57,388 nucleotides of DNA. Source: an uncultured Oscillospiraceae bacterium. GTDB taxonomy: Bacteria > Bacillota > Clostridia > Oscillospirales > Oscillospiraceae. Both the position numbers and the translations under genes were made by a program. Positions 33,928 to 42,265 of the stretch are shown piece after piece. Where the stretch lies: assembly GCA_910588495.1 (NCBI GenBank), contig CAJUPU010000020.1, positions 1-57,388 of the forward strand, written 5' to 3'. Each line of letters begins with the position of its first letter. The first letter of the stretch is position 1. Under the pieces are notes generated by a model, which was given only the letters and a program-made list of their open reading frames with translations, did no database searches and had not been told where the DNA came from.

Positions 33928-33940
33928 ACGCCCCGCCCCC

Positions 33941-35434
33941 TCACAGGCAGGAGGCGTAGGCGGCCTTGGCCCCCTTCTCCCGGATCAGCCGTAGGCCGGA
34001 CGCGGCGGCGGTCTCGAACCCAGGGATCTGGGTCAGGTCCCGGCCCCACATCCGCTCATCGGTCATGACGGCGTGGATCAGCGCCTCGGCGGAGTCGTTC
34101 CGGTGGCTGTAGTAGGTTTCCAGCACCCAGCGGTCGTCGGAGCAGACATATTCGTCCCCCGCCGGGCGGCGGCACACCAGGCCCTGGTCCGTCAGGCCCT
34201 GGATGCCGCTGGAGAAAAAGGCCGTATAGGCGGCAAAGCTCATGGTGAGGCAGGGGGGCAGGATGCCCTTGGCCTCCACATATTCCAGGAGGGAGGGCAG
34301 GTTCCGGGCCCGCCACTTGGAGGTGGAGTTTAGGGAGATGCTCATCAGCTCGTGGTCCACAAAGGGGTTGTTGAACCGGTCCTGCACGGCGGCGGCGAAG
34401 CCCTCCAGGTCCTTTTTGTCCAGGGGCAGGGTGGGGATGACCTCCTCATAGAGCATTTTGTTCATGAAGCCCCGCACCGTGTCATCCTGCATGCAGTCCC
34501 GGACGATGTCGAAGCCCGCCAGGCACGCCCCCAGCACGAAGCCGGTGTGAGCGCCGTTCAAGATGCGCACCTTCCGCTTTTTATAAGGCGTCACGTCGGG
34601 CACCACCGGGCAGTTGAGGCCCGCCGCCTTGAAAGGCAGTTTGTCCTCCAGCCAGGCCGGACCCTCGATGTTCCACACGCCGAACACCTCGCCCACGTCG
34701 ATCAGCTGGTCGTGATAGCCGTTTTCCGCCTCCATCCGGGCCATCTCGGCGGCGTCCCTCACCCGGCCGGGGACGATGCGGTCCACCAGGGTGGAGCAAA
34801 AGACGCACTCCCCGTGGAGGTACTGTTTGAAGCCGTCCTCCAGCCCCCACTGGTCCGCGTATTGGTCCACGCATTTCAAAAGCTCTTTGCCGTTGTTGTC
34901 GATCAGCTCGCAGGACAGGACGATCAGCCCGCCCTTGCCCGCCTGCCAGCGCTTGTACAGCACCTGAGTCAGCTTGCCGGGGAAGGAGGCGGCGGGGGCG
35001 TCCTCCAGCTTGCAGGCCGGGTCGTAGACGATGCCCGCCTCGGTGGTGTTGGACACTACGTATTCCAGATCGTCAGAGACGGCCACCGCCATCATGGCGT
35101 CAAAGCCCTCTTTCTCGTAGGGATCGAGGCACCGGGAGACAGAGGAGACCACCCGTTTTTTGTCCACCTGTTCCCCGTTCTCCCGCCCCCGGAGATAGAG
35201 GGTGTACAGCCCCTGCTGATCGTTGATGAGCTTGGCCAGGCCCTGGGCGATGGGCTGGACCAGCACGCATTTTCCGTTCCATCCGGCCTTTTCGTTGGCC
35301 GCGTCGAACCAGTAGTTCACAAAGGCCCGCAGGAAGTTGCCCTCCCCGAACTGGAGCACCTTCTCCGGGGCGTCCTCCAGCAGATAGCCCGGATAGCCCT
35401 GCTGTTTCAGGACTCGATAGCTGAGTGTTTCCAT
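33941..35434 (-). CDS. uxaB: Tagaturonate reductase
   Basis: NADH-dependent reduction of D-tagaturonate to D-altronate. The 497-residue mannitol-dehydrogenase-family protein has the UxaB-specific features VLQFGEGNFLRAFVNYWFD, LIVLSCELIDNNGKEL, CSTLVDRIVPGR, RKVRILNGAHTGFVLGACLAG and SLNSTSKWRARNLPSLLEY. It shares the family with uxuB in the facing operon, but the sequences are clearly distinct subfamilies. ATG at 35434; the upstream sequence GGGGGGA gives a modest ribosome site. Confidence 0.95.
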   Translation of the reverse strand: METLSYRVLKQQGYPGYLLEDAPEKVLQFGEGNFLRAFVNYWFDAANEKAGWNGKCVLVQPIAQGLAKLINDQQGLYTLYLRGRENGEQVDKKRVVSSVSRCLDPYEKEGFDAMMAVAVSDDLEYVVSNTTEAGIVYDPACKLEDAPAASFPGKLTQVLYKRWQAGKGGLIVLSCELIDNNGKELLKCVDQYADQWGLEDGFKQYLHGECVFCSTLVDRIVPGRVRDAAEMARMEAENGYHDQLIDVGEVFGVWNIEGPAWLEDKLPFKAAGLNCPVVPDVTPYKKRKVRILNGAHTGFVLGACLAGFDIVRDCMQDDTVRGFMNKMLYEEVIPTLPLDKKDLEGFAAAVQDRFNNPFVDHELMSISLNSTSKWRARNLPSLLEYVEAKGILPPCLTMSFAAYTAFFSSGIQGLTDQGLVCRRPAGDEYVCSDDRWVLETYYSHRNDSAEALIHAVMTDERMWGRDLTQIPGFETAAASGLRLIREKGAKAAYASCL

Positions 35435-35477
35435 TTTGTACGGATCCCCCCCTGTGTCAAAGCGCCGTTTTCCGGCC

Positions 35478-36227
35478 TTAAACGCTGAATTCGCTCAGCC
35501 CCTCGATGGCGTAAGCCCGCACCGGGCAGGAGTCCAGGCCCACGATGGGCAGTGGGGCGTAGCTGATGAAGAAGCACTTGGTCTTGAGCAGGTCCAGATT
35601 CTGGAGCACCTCCAGGAAGGTGCAGTTTTTCGCCATGAGGATGTCGTGGAAGGGCTTGACGTTCCGCTCATAGTCCTCGATGGTGACGCCGTCGCCAAAG
35701 CCCACCGACTGCACGCCGTGGTCGGCCAGCCACTGGCCGGAGGCCGCGCCCACATGGAGGCGGTGGTCGTCGGGGCTGTTGGTGGCGGGGGTGAAGGGCG
35801 GGAATTTGTAGGGGCTGTCCAGGATGATGGTATCCCCCGGCTTCACCTTGCCGCCCAGGTGCCGCTCCAGGGACTGGGCGGTGATCTCCCCATTCTCGGG
35901 CAGCTCGTCGATGGTCTCATACAGGCAACGGCCCATGAACTGGCTCAGGGGCAGCTCGGCCACGCTGGGCCACGCCTCATCGTGGTGGTAGGGGCACTCA
36001 CAGTGGGTGCCCAGATGGCTGGTGATATCCATGATGGTATGGAAGTCGGGGATGGATCCGCCGGTATTGTACCGCCACAGGCGGCAGCGGCGGCTCTCCG
36101 TGCCGGGGTCCAGGGTCTTGGTCAGATCGACGATGTGAAGGCCGCCCACCGTGAACTCCTTGGCGGGAAGCTGCTCGGGTCTTTTGGCGGGATAGCCCGC
36201 CACCCAGTCGTAGACGATATCAGCCAT
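35478..36227 (-). CDS. Cyclase/kynurenine-formamidase-fold metal-dependent hydrolase
   Basis: A 249-residue member of the cyclase family (Pfam PF04199 type). The metal-binding pattern H-x-G-T-H is seen in SHLGTHCECPYHH (residues about 70-82). VDLTKTLDPGTE near the N-terminus and DHGVQSVGFGDGVTIEDYE toward the C-terminus are also typical. The usual DxPxH aspartate is replaced by Glu-Cys (CECPYHH). Members hydrolyse amides, lactones or ring bonds. In an operon with uxaBA and a PanE-like reductase, a sugar-acid lactonase or similar role is possible, but I cannot name the substrate. Confidence 0.82.
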   Translation of the reverse strand: MADIVYDWVAGYPAKRPEQLPAKEFTVGGLHIVDLTKTLDPGTESRRCRLWRYNTGGSIPDFHTIMDITSHLGTHCECPYHHDEAWPSVAELPLSQFMGRCLYETIDELPENGEITAQSLERHLGGKVKPGDTIILDSPYKFPPFTPATNSPDDHRLHVGAASGQWLADHGVQSVGFGDGVTIEDYERNVKPFHDILMAKNCTFLEVLQNLDLLKTKCFFISYAPLPIVGLDSCPVRAYAIEGLSEFSV

Positions 36228-36270
36228 GTGGAACTCCTCCTTGATCGGATATTATGTTTGCCGGAGCCGG

Positions 36271-37191
36271 TCACGCCTGGGCGTTCCGGCCCTCCAGGGC
36301 GTGGATCAGCGACACCGCGAACTGGTGGCTGGGGGTGGGGACGCCCACCCGCCTGCCGGCGCGGACCACGCTGCCGCTGATGGTGTCCACCTCGCTGCGC
36401 CGCCCGTCCCGCAGGTCGGCATAGATGCTGGTCAGGCCGTTGGGGGAGCGGTCGCATATCGCTTTGACCTCCTCCACCTTCTGGTCGAAGTCGAATTCCA
36501 TGCCCAGCGCGGCGGCCACGTCCACCATCTCCCGGATCAAGGTCCGGCACAGGGACCAGGCGTGCTCGTCCCGGGAGATGTAGCCCAGCGGCATTTGGAG
36601 CACGGCGGTGAGGACGGAGGCGGAGACGTTGGTGAACATCTTGTTCCAGATCATTTTCTGCACGTCCTGGCTCACGTCCGCCGTCAGGCCGCAGGCGGTG
36701 AAGGCGTCGGCGAACCGCTGGAGCCGGGCGGCGCTGCCGGTCACGCAGCCCAGGTAGGTCATGCCCGACCCGCCGTGCTTGGACACGCCGGGGGCGATGC
36801 CGGTGGCGTTGTGCTGGGTGGTGCCGATGATGATGTTCTCCTGGGGGACGAACTTCTCTAAAGTCTCCTCGTGTCCGCTGCCGTTCTGCAGGGTCATCAG
36901 ATAGGTGTCCGGGCCCACGATGCCCCGGTTGGCCTCCAGCGCGCTGTGGCTGAAGCGGGCGTTGAGGAACACGATCACCAGGTCCACCGGGGCCATCCCC
37001 TGGGTGGAGGTGACGGCAGCGGGGTGGAACAGGTGGGAAGAGCCGTCCGGCTCCACCACCTCCAGCCCCTCCCGGACGATCTTGTCCACCACGGCGGGGT
37101 TCACGTCCACCATGGTGACCTCATGGCCCCGGCTGAGATAGGCCCCGTACAGCCCGCCCATGGCGCCGGAGCCCAGCACCGCGATCCTCAT
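36271..37191 (-). CDS. Ketopantoate reductase-family oxidoreductase
   Basis: A 306-residue NADPH-dependent 2-keto-acid reductase of the PanE/ApbA family: Rossmann motif AVLGSGAMGGLYGAYL at the N-terminus, MTLQNGSGHEE, then the catalytic-Lys region MIWNKMFTNVSASVLTAV and C-terminal EVDTISGSVVRAGRRVGVPTP. True PanE makes pantoate for coenzyme A. Here the gene sits inside a TctABC/uxaBA operon directly abutting the YhcH gene (TAA-ATG junction), so a different 2-keto acid derived from a sugar acid is more likely. Substrate is inference. Confidence 0.85.
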   Translation of the reverse strand: MRIAVLGSGAMGGLYGAYLSRGHEVTMVDVNPAVVDKIVREGLEVVEPDGSSHLFHPAAVTSTQGMAPVDLVIVFLNARFSHSALEANRGIVGPDTYLMTLQNGSGHEETLEKFVPQENIIIGTTQHNATGIAPGVSKHGGSGMTYLGCVTGSAARLQRFADAFTACGLTADVSQDVQKMIWNKMFTNVSASVLTAVLQMPLGYISRDEHAWSLCRTLIREMVDVAAALGMEFDFDQKVEEVKAICDRSPNGLTSIYADLRDGRRSEVDTISGSVVRAGRRVGVPTPSHQFAVSLIHALEGRNAQA

Positions 37192-37671
37192 TTACACGCC
37201 CTCCTGTTCCAGCAGGGAAACGGCCACCTTCACCACGCACTTGCGGTAGGTCCGGGGCTGTCCGTCGCAGGTGCCCGGGCGGTGGATATCCCCGGGGAAC
37301 AGGATGCAGAAGTCGCCGGGATCCATGCGCAGGAACTGCTCGCCCTCCACATCGCCCACGAACCACACGTCCTCCGCCTCGATCTGGCCCACGATCTCAT
37401 AGTCCTGCTCCTTTTTGGGGCAGATGCCCATGAGCTCGCCGCCGTGGGGGAAAAACTGCACGTCGATATAGTCGATGTGGTACTCCGGATGGTTCTCCGT
37501 CACCGGCTTGGAGGTGTTGTCGAACACCTTGGCGAACATCAGATCGCCCTCGATGGGGTAGTTGGCGGGCTCCAGGGCGGTGATGTCGGTGGTCTTGAGG
37601 TAATCCAGCGCCCGCTGGATGGCGGCGGGATACTGGCCCGCGCCGCCGGCGTAGATAGAAGAATAGATCAT
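37192..37671 (-). CDS. YhcH/YjgK/YiaL family protein (probable sugar-acid anomerase)
   Basis: A 159-residue cupin-like protein of the YhcH/YiaL family, some of whose members (NanQ) speed anomer interconversion of acidic sugars. Visible family features: DLMFAKVFDNTSKPVTENHPEYHIDYIDVQF (shown in part: NHPEYHIDYIDVQF), GGELMGICPK, FLRMDPGDFCILFPGDIHRPG and VVKVAVSL. The His, Asp and Glu cluster suits a metal site. ATG at 37671 follows GGGAGG. It ends exactly where the PanE-like gene starts. In a hexuronate operon an anomerase acting on the imported acid makes sense. Confidence 0.87.
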   Translation of the reverse strand: MIYSSIYAGGAGQYPAAIQRALDYLKTTDITALEPANYPIEGDLMFAKVFDNTSKPVTENHPEYHIDYIDVQFFPHGGELMGICPKKEQDYEIVGQIEAEDVWFVGDVEGEQFLRMDPGDFCILFPGDIHRPGTCDGQPRTYRKCVVKVAVSLLEQEGV

Positions 37672-37696
37672 GATATTGACCTCCCAGTGATATCGA

Positions 37697-39211
37697 TCAA
37701 ACGGGATCGGGCTTTTTCTTGAACGCGCCTTTGACTTTACCGCCCACCAGCGGCCAGAACAGCACCAGGACGATGGCTGCCAGCATGACGATGGACAGGG
37801 GGCTCTGCACGAAGATGCCGTAATCGCCCATGGACAGGGACATGGCGCGGCGCATGTTGGTCTCGCAGATGTCGCCCAGCAGCAGGCCCAGGATGAGGGG
37901 CCCCAGGGGGAACTCCATCCGGCGGAACACGAAGCCCAGACAGCCGGCGGCGAACATGACGATGACATCGAAATAGCTCTTGTTCAGGGCATAGGAGCCG
38001 ATGACGCACAGCAGCAGCACCGCCATCCAGATGGCCTCCTTGCGGATGCTGAGGATCTTGACGGACACCTTGGCGGTGGCCAGGCCCACCACCAGGATCA
38101 GCAGGTTGGCCACGATCATCAGCACCATCAGGTTGCGCACGAAGTGGGCCTGCTCGGTGAACAGGGTGGGGCCGGGGGTCATGCCGTACATCATCAGGGA
38201 GCCCAGCAGCACCGCGGTGTTGGAGTCGCCGGGGACGCCCAGGCACAGCGCGGTGGTCAGCGCGCCGCCGATGGAGGCGTTGTTGGAGGTGCAGGTGGCG
38301 CCGATGCCCTCCAGGCTGCCCTTGCCGAAGTCCTCCTTGTGCTTGCTCATCCGCTTGGCCACGTCCCAGCTGATGATGGAGGCGATGTCGCCCCCCGCGC
38401 CGGGGACCGCTCCGATCACCACGCCGATCACCGCGGAGGCGATGGCGGAGGGGATCATGAGGATGTGCTCCGCCAGGGTGGGGAGGACCCGGCCGTCCGC
38501 CTTGGCGGCGGCGGTCTTGGCGGAGCCGTCCTCCGCCCGCTCGGCGGTGAAGATCTGATAGATCATCTCGCCCAGGCCGAACAGGCCGATCATCACCGGG
38601 ATGAAGGAGATGCCGTCCAGCAGGTTGATATTGCCGAAGGTGTAGCGCAAAGCGCCGTTGATGGGGTCCAGGCCCACGGTGCTCAGCATCAGGCCGATGA
38701 AGCCCAGCAGAAGGCCCTTCACCGGGTTGGCCTGGGACACGCTGACCATCATGGTCAGGCCGAAGAAGGCCAGGATGGAGAACTCGGCGGGGCCGAAGCG
38801 CAGGGCGAAGTTGGCCAGGGGGAAGGCGGCCACCATCAGCACCACGGTGGACAGCAGGCCGCCCAGCACGGAATAGATGGTGTTGATGCCCAGGGCCAGG
38901 GCGCCCTGTCCCCTCTGGGTCAGGGAATAGCCGTCGAAGGTGGTGGCGATGGAGGCCGGAGTGCCTGGGGTGTTGATGACGATGGCGGAGATGCCGCCGG
39001 AGAACAGCGCGGAGTTATACACGCCGATCAGCATGGCGAAGCCCTGGGTGGGCTCCAGCCAGAACGTCAGCGGCGTGAGGATCGCGATGGCCATGGTGGA
39101 GGTCAGGCCGGGCAGCGTGCCGATGAGCATGCCCACGCACACGCCGATCAGGGCGTACAGCATGACGCTGGGCGCGCATACCGCCTGGATCGCGGCTAGC
39201 CAGTCAGCCAT
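37697..39211 (-). CDS. tctA: Tripartite tricarboxylate-type transporter large permease
   Basis: A 504-residue membrane protein with about twelve helices, the channel subunit of a TTT transporter. TctA motifs: GVCVGMLIGTLPGLTSTMAIAI-type N-terminus (LIGTLPGLTSTMAIAILTPL), GGISAIVINTPGTPASIATT, FDGYSLTQRGQGALALG, GAVPGAGGDIASIISWD and TALCLGVPGDSNTAVLLGSL. It works with TctB and the binding protein TctC encoded upstream. TTT systems import carboxylates. The operon suggests a sugar acid here rather than citrate. Confidence 0.95.
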   Translation of the reverse strand: MADWLAAIQAVCAPSVMLYALIGVCVGMLIGTLPGLTSTMAIAILTPLTFWLEPTQGFAMLIGVYNSALFSGGISAIVINTPGTPASIATTFDGYSLTQRGQGALALGINTIYSVLGGLLSTVVLMVAAFPLANFALRFGPAEFSILAFFGLTMMVSVSQANPVKGLLLGFIGLMLSTVGLDPINGALRYTFGNINLLDGISFIPVMIGLFGLGEMIYQIFTAERAEDGSAKTAAAKADGRVLPTLAEHILMIPSAIASAVIGVVIGAVPGAGGDIASIISWDVAKRMSKHKEDFGKGSLEGIGATCTSNNASIGGALTTALCLGVPGDSNTAVLLGSLMMYGMTPGPTLFTEQAHFVRNLMVLMIVANLLILVVGLATAKVSVKILSIRKEAIWMAVLLLCVIGSYALNKSYFDVIVMFAAGCLGFVFRRMEFPLGPLILGLLLGDICETNMRRAMSLSMGDYGIFVQSPLSIVMLAAIVLVLFWPLVGGKVKGAFKKKPDPV

Positions 39212-39235
39212 AGGGAAACGCTCCTTTCCTCAACT

Positions 39236-39691
39236 TTAGTTGATGTTCAGCCTGACCTTGAAGCCCACGCTGAAGATCAGGTAGAGCACCAGCACCACCA
39301 CTACGGTGTAGATGATGGAGTACTTCAGCGGCTGCTTCAGGATGCGGGTCAGCGCGAACACATACAGCAGGGCGGCGGGCAGGAAGGGGATGAACCGCCA
39401 CAGTACCAGGAAGGCGGCCAGGGCGGCCAGCACCTCGACCATCTGGATCAGGTTCTGGATCTGGGCCTTGTCCAGCTTGAAATAGGAGGTGGGCTTGCGG
39501 ACGCCCTGGATGATGAGCAGGACGGAGAAGAGGATGACGCCGCCCGCCGCGATGGTGGGGAAATAGCCGGAGCCAGGGACTCCGTTCTTGGTGGCGCCCG
39601 GAAACGCCTGGCCGGCCACGATGAAATAAACGGAGACCAGGATGGCGACGGCGCCAAAGATCACTTCGCTGTTGAAGATTCGTTTTTTCAT
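39236..39691 (-). CDS. tctB: Tripartite tricarboxylate-type transporter small permease
   Basis: A 151-residue protein with four hydrophobic segments (EVIFGAVAILVSVYFIVAGQ, YFPTIAAGGVILFSVLLIIQ, LAALAAFLVLWRFIPFLPAA, IIYTVVVVLVLYLIFSVGF). This matches the poorly conserved TctB family in size, topology and position between tctC and tctA. Confidence 0.9.
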   Translation of the reverse strand: MKKRIFNSEVIFGAVAILVSVYFIVAGQAFPGATKNGVPGSGYFPTIAAGGVILFSVLLIIQGVRKPTSYFKLDKAQIQNLIQMVEVLAALAAFLVLWRFIPFLPAALLYVFALTRILKQPLKYSIIYTVVVVLVLYLIFSVGFKVRLNIN

Positions 39692-39787
39692 AGCACGGTC
39701 CCTCTCGATATCAGTTGGAGTTGGATCTGTTCCACATCGCCGTGGAGGGGCCCGCCGCCCGGCGGCGAGCCCCTTCGGCTATTGGCG

Positions 39788-40828
39788 TCATTGCGCCAGG
39801 CCGGCGTCCTCCACGATGGCCGCATACTTCTCCATGTCGGACTTGGCCAGCGCGTACAGCTCGTCGGGGGTCATGTAGTTCCAGTCGGTGCCCCGCTCCT
39901 CGGTGTATTTCTTGAAGGTGTCGCTTTCCACCGCCTGCTTCACCTGGTCCACCAAATAGGCCTTCACGTCCTCAGGCAGGCCCTTGGGACAGCCGATGCC
40001 CACCCACACGTTGCAGATCAGGCCGGGATAGCCCGCGTCCACGGCGGTGGGGGCGTCGGGCACGGCGGAGGAAGCCTTGTCGTTGAACACGCACAGGCAC
40101 TTCATGGCGCCGGAGTCGATGTTGGCCTTGGCCTCGGAGGCGCCCACCACGATGGCGTCGCAGTGGCCGCCCAGCAGGGCGGTCATCTCACCGGCCGCGC
40201 CGTCGAAGGGAACGTGGTTGACCTCGATGCCGGTCTCCTTCTCCATGGTGTAGGCGGCCAGCTGCCAGATGTTGCCGGTGCCGCCGTCGCCCACGGACAC
40301 CTCGCCGGGATGGGCCTTGCAGTAGTCCACGAAGTCGGCGAAGGTCTCCCACTCGGAGTCGGCGGGGACCACCAGGGAGCCGGACCAGGACTGGCACAGG
40401 CCCAGGAAGTCCACGTCGTCGGGCCCGATGGAGGCGTAGCCCAGCGCGCCGATGTAGGTCAGCTCAGAGGCCACGGTGGAGATGGTGTAGCCGTCGGCCT
40501 TGGAGCTGATGAGGGACTGCCAGCACACGGAGCCGGTGCCGCCGGTCTTGTTGTCCACCACCACGGGAACGTCCATATTGCTCTCCATGATACTGCCGAT
40601 GGTGCGGGCCATGGCGTCGGAGCCGCCGCCGGCGGCGGCGTGGACGAACATGTTCACAGAGTCCTTGGGGAAATTGTCGGGCTTTGTGCCGGTGCTGCCC
40701 TGGCTGCCGCCGTTGTCGCTGTTGGCGGGGGCGGGGGCCTTGGACGGCTCCGCCGGCTTGGCCGCGCAGGCCGCCAGGGAAAGCGCCATGGCCAGGGCCA
40801 AGATCATGGCAAATACGCGTTTTTTCAT
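39788..40828 (-). CDS. tctC: TTT-family substrate-binding lipoprotein
   Basis: A 346-residue extracellular binding protein (Bug/TctC family). Signal peptide and lipobox SLAACA are followed by a Pro/Ser/Ala-rich linker and the Bug fold: DSVNMFVHAAAGGGSDAMAR, PVVVDNKTGGTGSVCWQSLI, GDGGTGNIWQLAAYTMEKET, VNHVPFDGAAGEMTALLGGH and VWVGIGCPKGLPEDV. First gene of the operon tctCBA-yhcH-panE-cyclase-uxaBA, 97 nt before tctB. The carboxylate ligand is probably a hexuronate or aldonate (context). Confidence 0.94.
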   Translation of the reverse strand: MKKRVFAMILALAMALSLAACAAKPAEPSKAPAPANSDNGGSQGSTGTKPDNFPKDSVNMFVHAAAGGGSDAMARTIGSIMESNMDVPVVVDNKTGGTGSVCWQSLISSKADGYTISTVASELTYIGALGYASIGPDDVDFLGLCQSWSGSLVVPADSEWETFADFVDYCKAHPGEVSVGDGGTGNIWQLAAYTMEKETGIEVNHVPFDGAAGEMTALLGGHCDAIVVGASEAKANIDSGAMKCLCVFNDKASSAVPDAPTAVDAGYPGLICNVWVGIGCPKGLPEDVKAYLVDQVKQAVESDTFKKYTEERGTDWNYMTPDELYALAKSDMEKYAAIVEDAGLAQ

Positions 40829-40977
40829 GATAGATACTCTCCTTCTCGATCGTTTTTATGGGGGGCGCCGCCGCGAGAGACCGGTGAGCTCCAAGCCGCC
40901 TCCATCGCTCCGGGATCGTGGTCTGTCCCAGGCCGGATCCACCGCTGTCCGCTTCCGCGCCCTCCCTTCGTCAATCA

Positions 40978-41022
40978 GTATACCGGGATACCGGTATACT
41001 TACAAGTTGGAATGTTGTCCAA
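40978..41022 (-). promoter_or_regulatory. tctC promoter with overlapping palindromic operator
   Basis: Half-sites GTATACCGG (40978-40986) and CCGGTATAC (40991-40999) form a perfect 9+9 inverted repeat with a 4-nt centre. On the minus strand TTGGAC (41022-41017), an 18-nt spacer and TATACC (40998-40993) form a plausible promoter whose -10 lies inside the palindrome. Binding by the divergently encoded FCD-GntR protein would repress the tct-uxa operon; GTATAC-centred sites are usual for this regulator class. The remaining bases 40829-40977 show nothing I can name. Confidence 0.6.
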
Positions 41023-41147
41023 ACTTTGACAGCGATCATTGTGCAAAGCTCCAAATATCCCGCTTGATTTTTTGGTAAAATGTGTAATGTGTTGAGACGG
41101 AGGGAGATCTGCCGGAAGCCGAAAGAGAAGGACGGAACAGATGGGGA

Positions 41148-41176
41148 TTGATTTGTTTGACAAAAGTTGATACAAT
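41148..41176 (+). promoter_or_regulatory. Promoter of the second GntR gene
   Basis: TTGATT (41148-41153), 17-nt spacer, TACAAT (41171-41176). The spacer contains TTGAC-AAAA-GTTGA, a small dyad that could allow autoregulation. Confidence 0.45.
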
Positions 41177-41232
41177 CTATAGAAAACGATGCTTTAGGGC
41201 AAAAGCCCACAGGAAGGGAAGGACGCTTCACC

Positions 41233-41892
41233 ATGGATCTGAACAAGCCATTGCAGACCCAGCTCTATGACAACATCAAAAGGAGGATCTTAGACGGAGA
41301 GCTGGACAAGGATACGCTCCATTCCGAGACCAAGCTGGCCAAGGAGCTGTCCGTCTCCAGAACGCCCCTGCGGGACGCCCTGCGGTATCTGGAGCAGGAC
41401 GGCTACATCATCATCGTCCCCAGCAGGGGGTTCCGCATCCGAAAGCTGGACCGTGAGGGCCTGAAAGCCAGCATCGAGATACGCTGCGCCATCGAGGGCT
41501 ACTGCGTCTACCGGGTGGCGGAGCAGTGCGGCTCGGAGGAGGTGAAGGCGCTGACCGCCGATCTGGAGGATATCCTGGTGAAGATGGAGTTCTGCTCACG
41601 GGATACCTCCATGCTGGAGCAGTTTATCGACTATGATCACGCCTTCCACTCCCGGCTGATTGCCTATGTGGACGTGAAGGATTTTCAGACGGAATTTCAA
41701 AAGATCTATTTCATGATCCGCCAGACCTCGGAAAACTCGCTGAAGGTGGAGGGCCGGATCAGAGCGACCTACGAGGAGCACCGGGACATCCTGGGGGAGA
41801 TCCGGGCCGGCCGGGCGGTGGAGGCGTATCAGACGATGCTCCATCATTTGAGGGAGCCCTTGTGTATCCTGGAATCCTGCGCTCAGGTGTGA
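41233..41892 (+). CDS. GntR-family transcriptional regulator (FCD type), divergent from tctC
   Basis: A 219-residue regulator: winged helix-turn-helix (LYDNIKRRILDGELDKDTLH, KLAKELSVSRTPLRDALRYL, IIIVPSRGFRIRKL) and helical FCD domain (DYDHAFHSRLIAYVD, EEHRDILGEIRAGRAVEAYQ, MLHHLREPL). ATG at 41233 is chosen with AAGGA nine nt upstream; in-frame TTG starts further upstream lack a ribosome site. It is divergent from the tct-uxa operon and probably controls it through the palindrome at 40978-40999, with a hexuronate or aldonate as inducer (inference). Confidence 0.92.
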   Translation: MDLNKPLQTQLYDNIKRRILDGELDKDTLHSETKLAKELSVSRTPLRDALRYLEQDGYIIIVPSRGFRIRKLDREGLKASIEIRCAIEGYCVYRVAEQCGSEEVKALTADLEDILVKMEFCSRDTSMLEQFIDYDHAFHSRLIAYVDVKDFQTEFQKIYFMIRQTSENSLKVEGRIRATYEEHRDILGEIRAGRAVEAYQTMLHHLREPLCILESCAQV

Positions 41893-41973
41893 CCGGGGCA
41901 TACCGCCATAGACGCTGGATCCGGTCGCTCGCTTGTACTTTTTCCATCGCAGCTCCCTTCAAACGCCGGGAAA

Positions 41974-42015
41974 AAGTGCCCCTGTCAGCCTTTGCTTTGC
42001 TGGACAGGGGCACTT
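41974..42015. terminator. Hairpin between the GntR gene and the hydrolase gene
   Basis: AAGTGCCCCTGTC (41974-41986) pairs with GACAGGGGCACTT (42003-42015). On the minus strand it is followed by TTTTT, so it is a proper terminator for the leftward dpp/hydrolase transcript. For the plus strand no T-run follows. Confidence 0.7.
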
Positions 42016-42157
42016 CGGATGTTTGAGAAGCGGTATCAACGATCCCGGCACAGATCTTCGCGGCCCGGATCGCCGGGGCCGATCGTGTCCGCCGGGGCGG
42101 GTGGAGGAGCCAAAAAGGCGGCATCATCTGTTTTGTGGTCTCGGCAGGGCGGAAAAT

Positions 42158-42196
42158 GCGCCGGGAGGCTGGGCAATGCGCCCGGCCTCCCGGCGC
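42158..42196. terminator. Second hairpin downstream of the hydrolase gene
   Basis: GCGCCGGGAGGC (42158-42169) and GCCTCCCGGCGC (42185-42196) form a perfect 12-bp stem. ATTTTCC follows on the minus strand and TCTTCTT on the plus, so it may stop transcription both ways. Nothing else is evident in 41893-42265. Confidence 0.65.
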
Positions 42197-42265
42197 TCTT
42201 CTTCGCCTGGGCCTTTTGGGTGCCGCCTGGGGGCGGCGCAGAACGGGGACCGGCCGGGAAAGAGA

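Noticed and set aside
42016..42265. Possible gene in the gap between the GntR regulator and the hydrolase
   Set aside because: Frames there lack ribosome sites and family motifs, and the stretch is occupied by two terminator-like hairpins.
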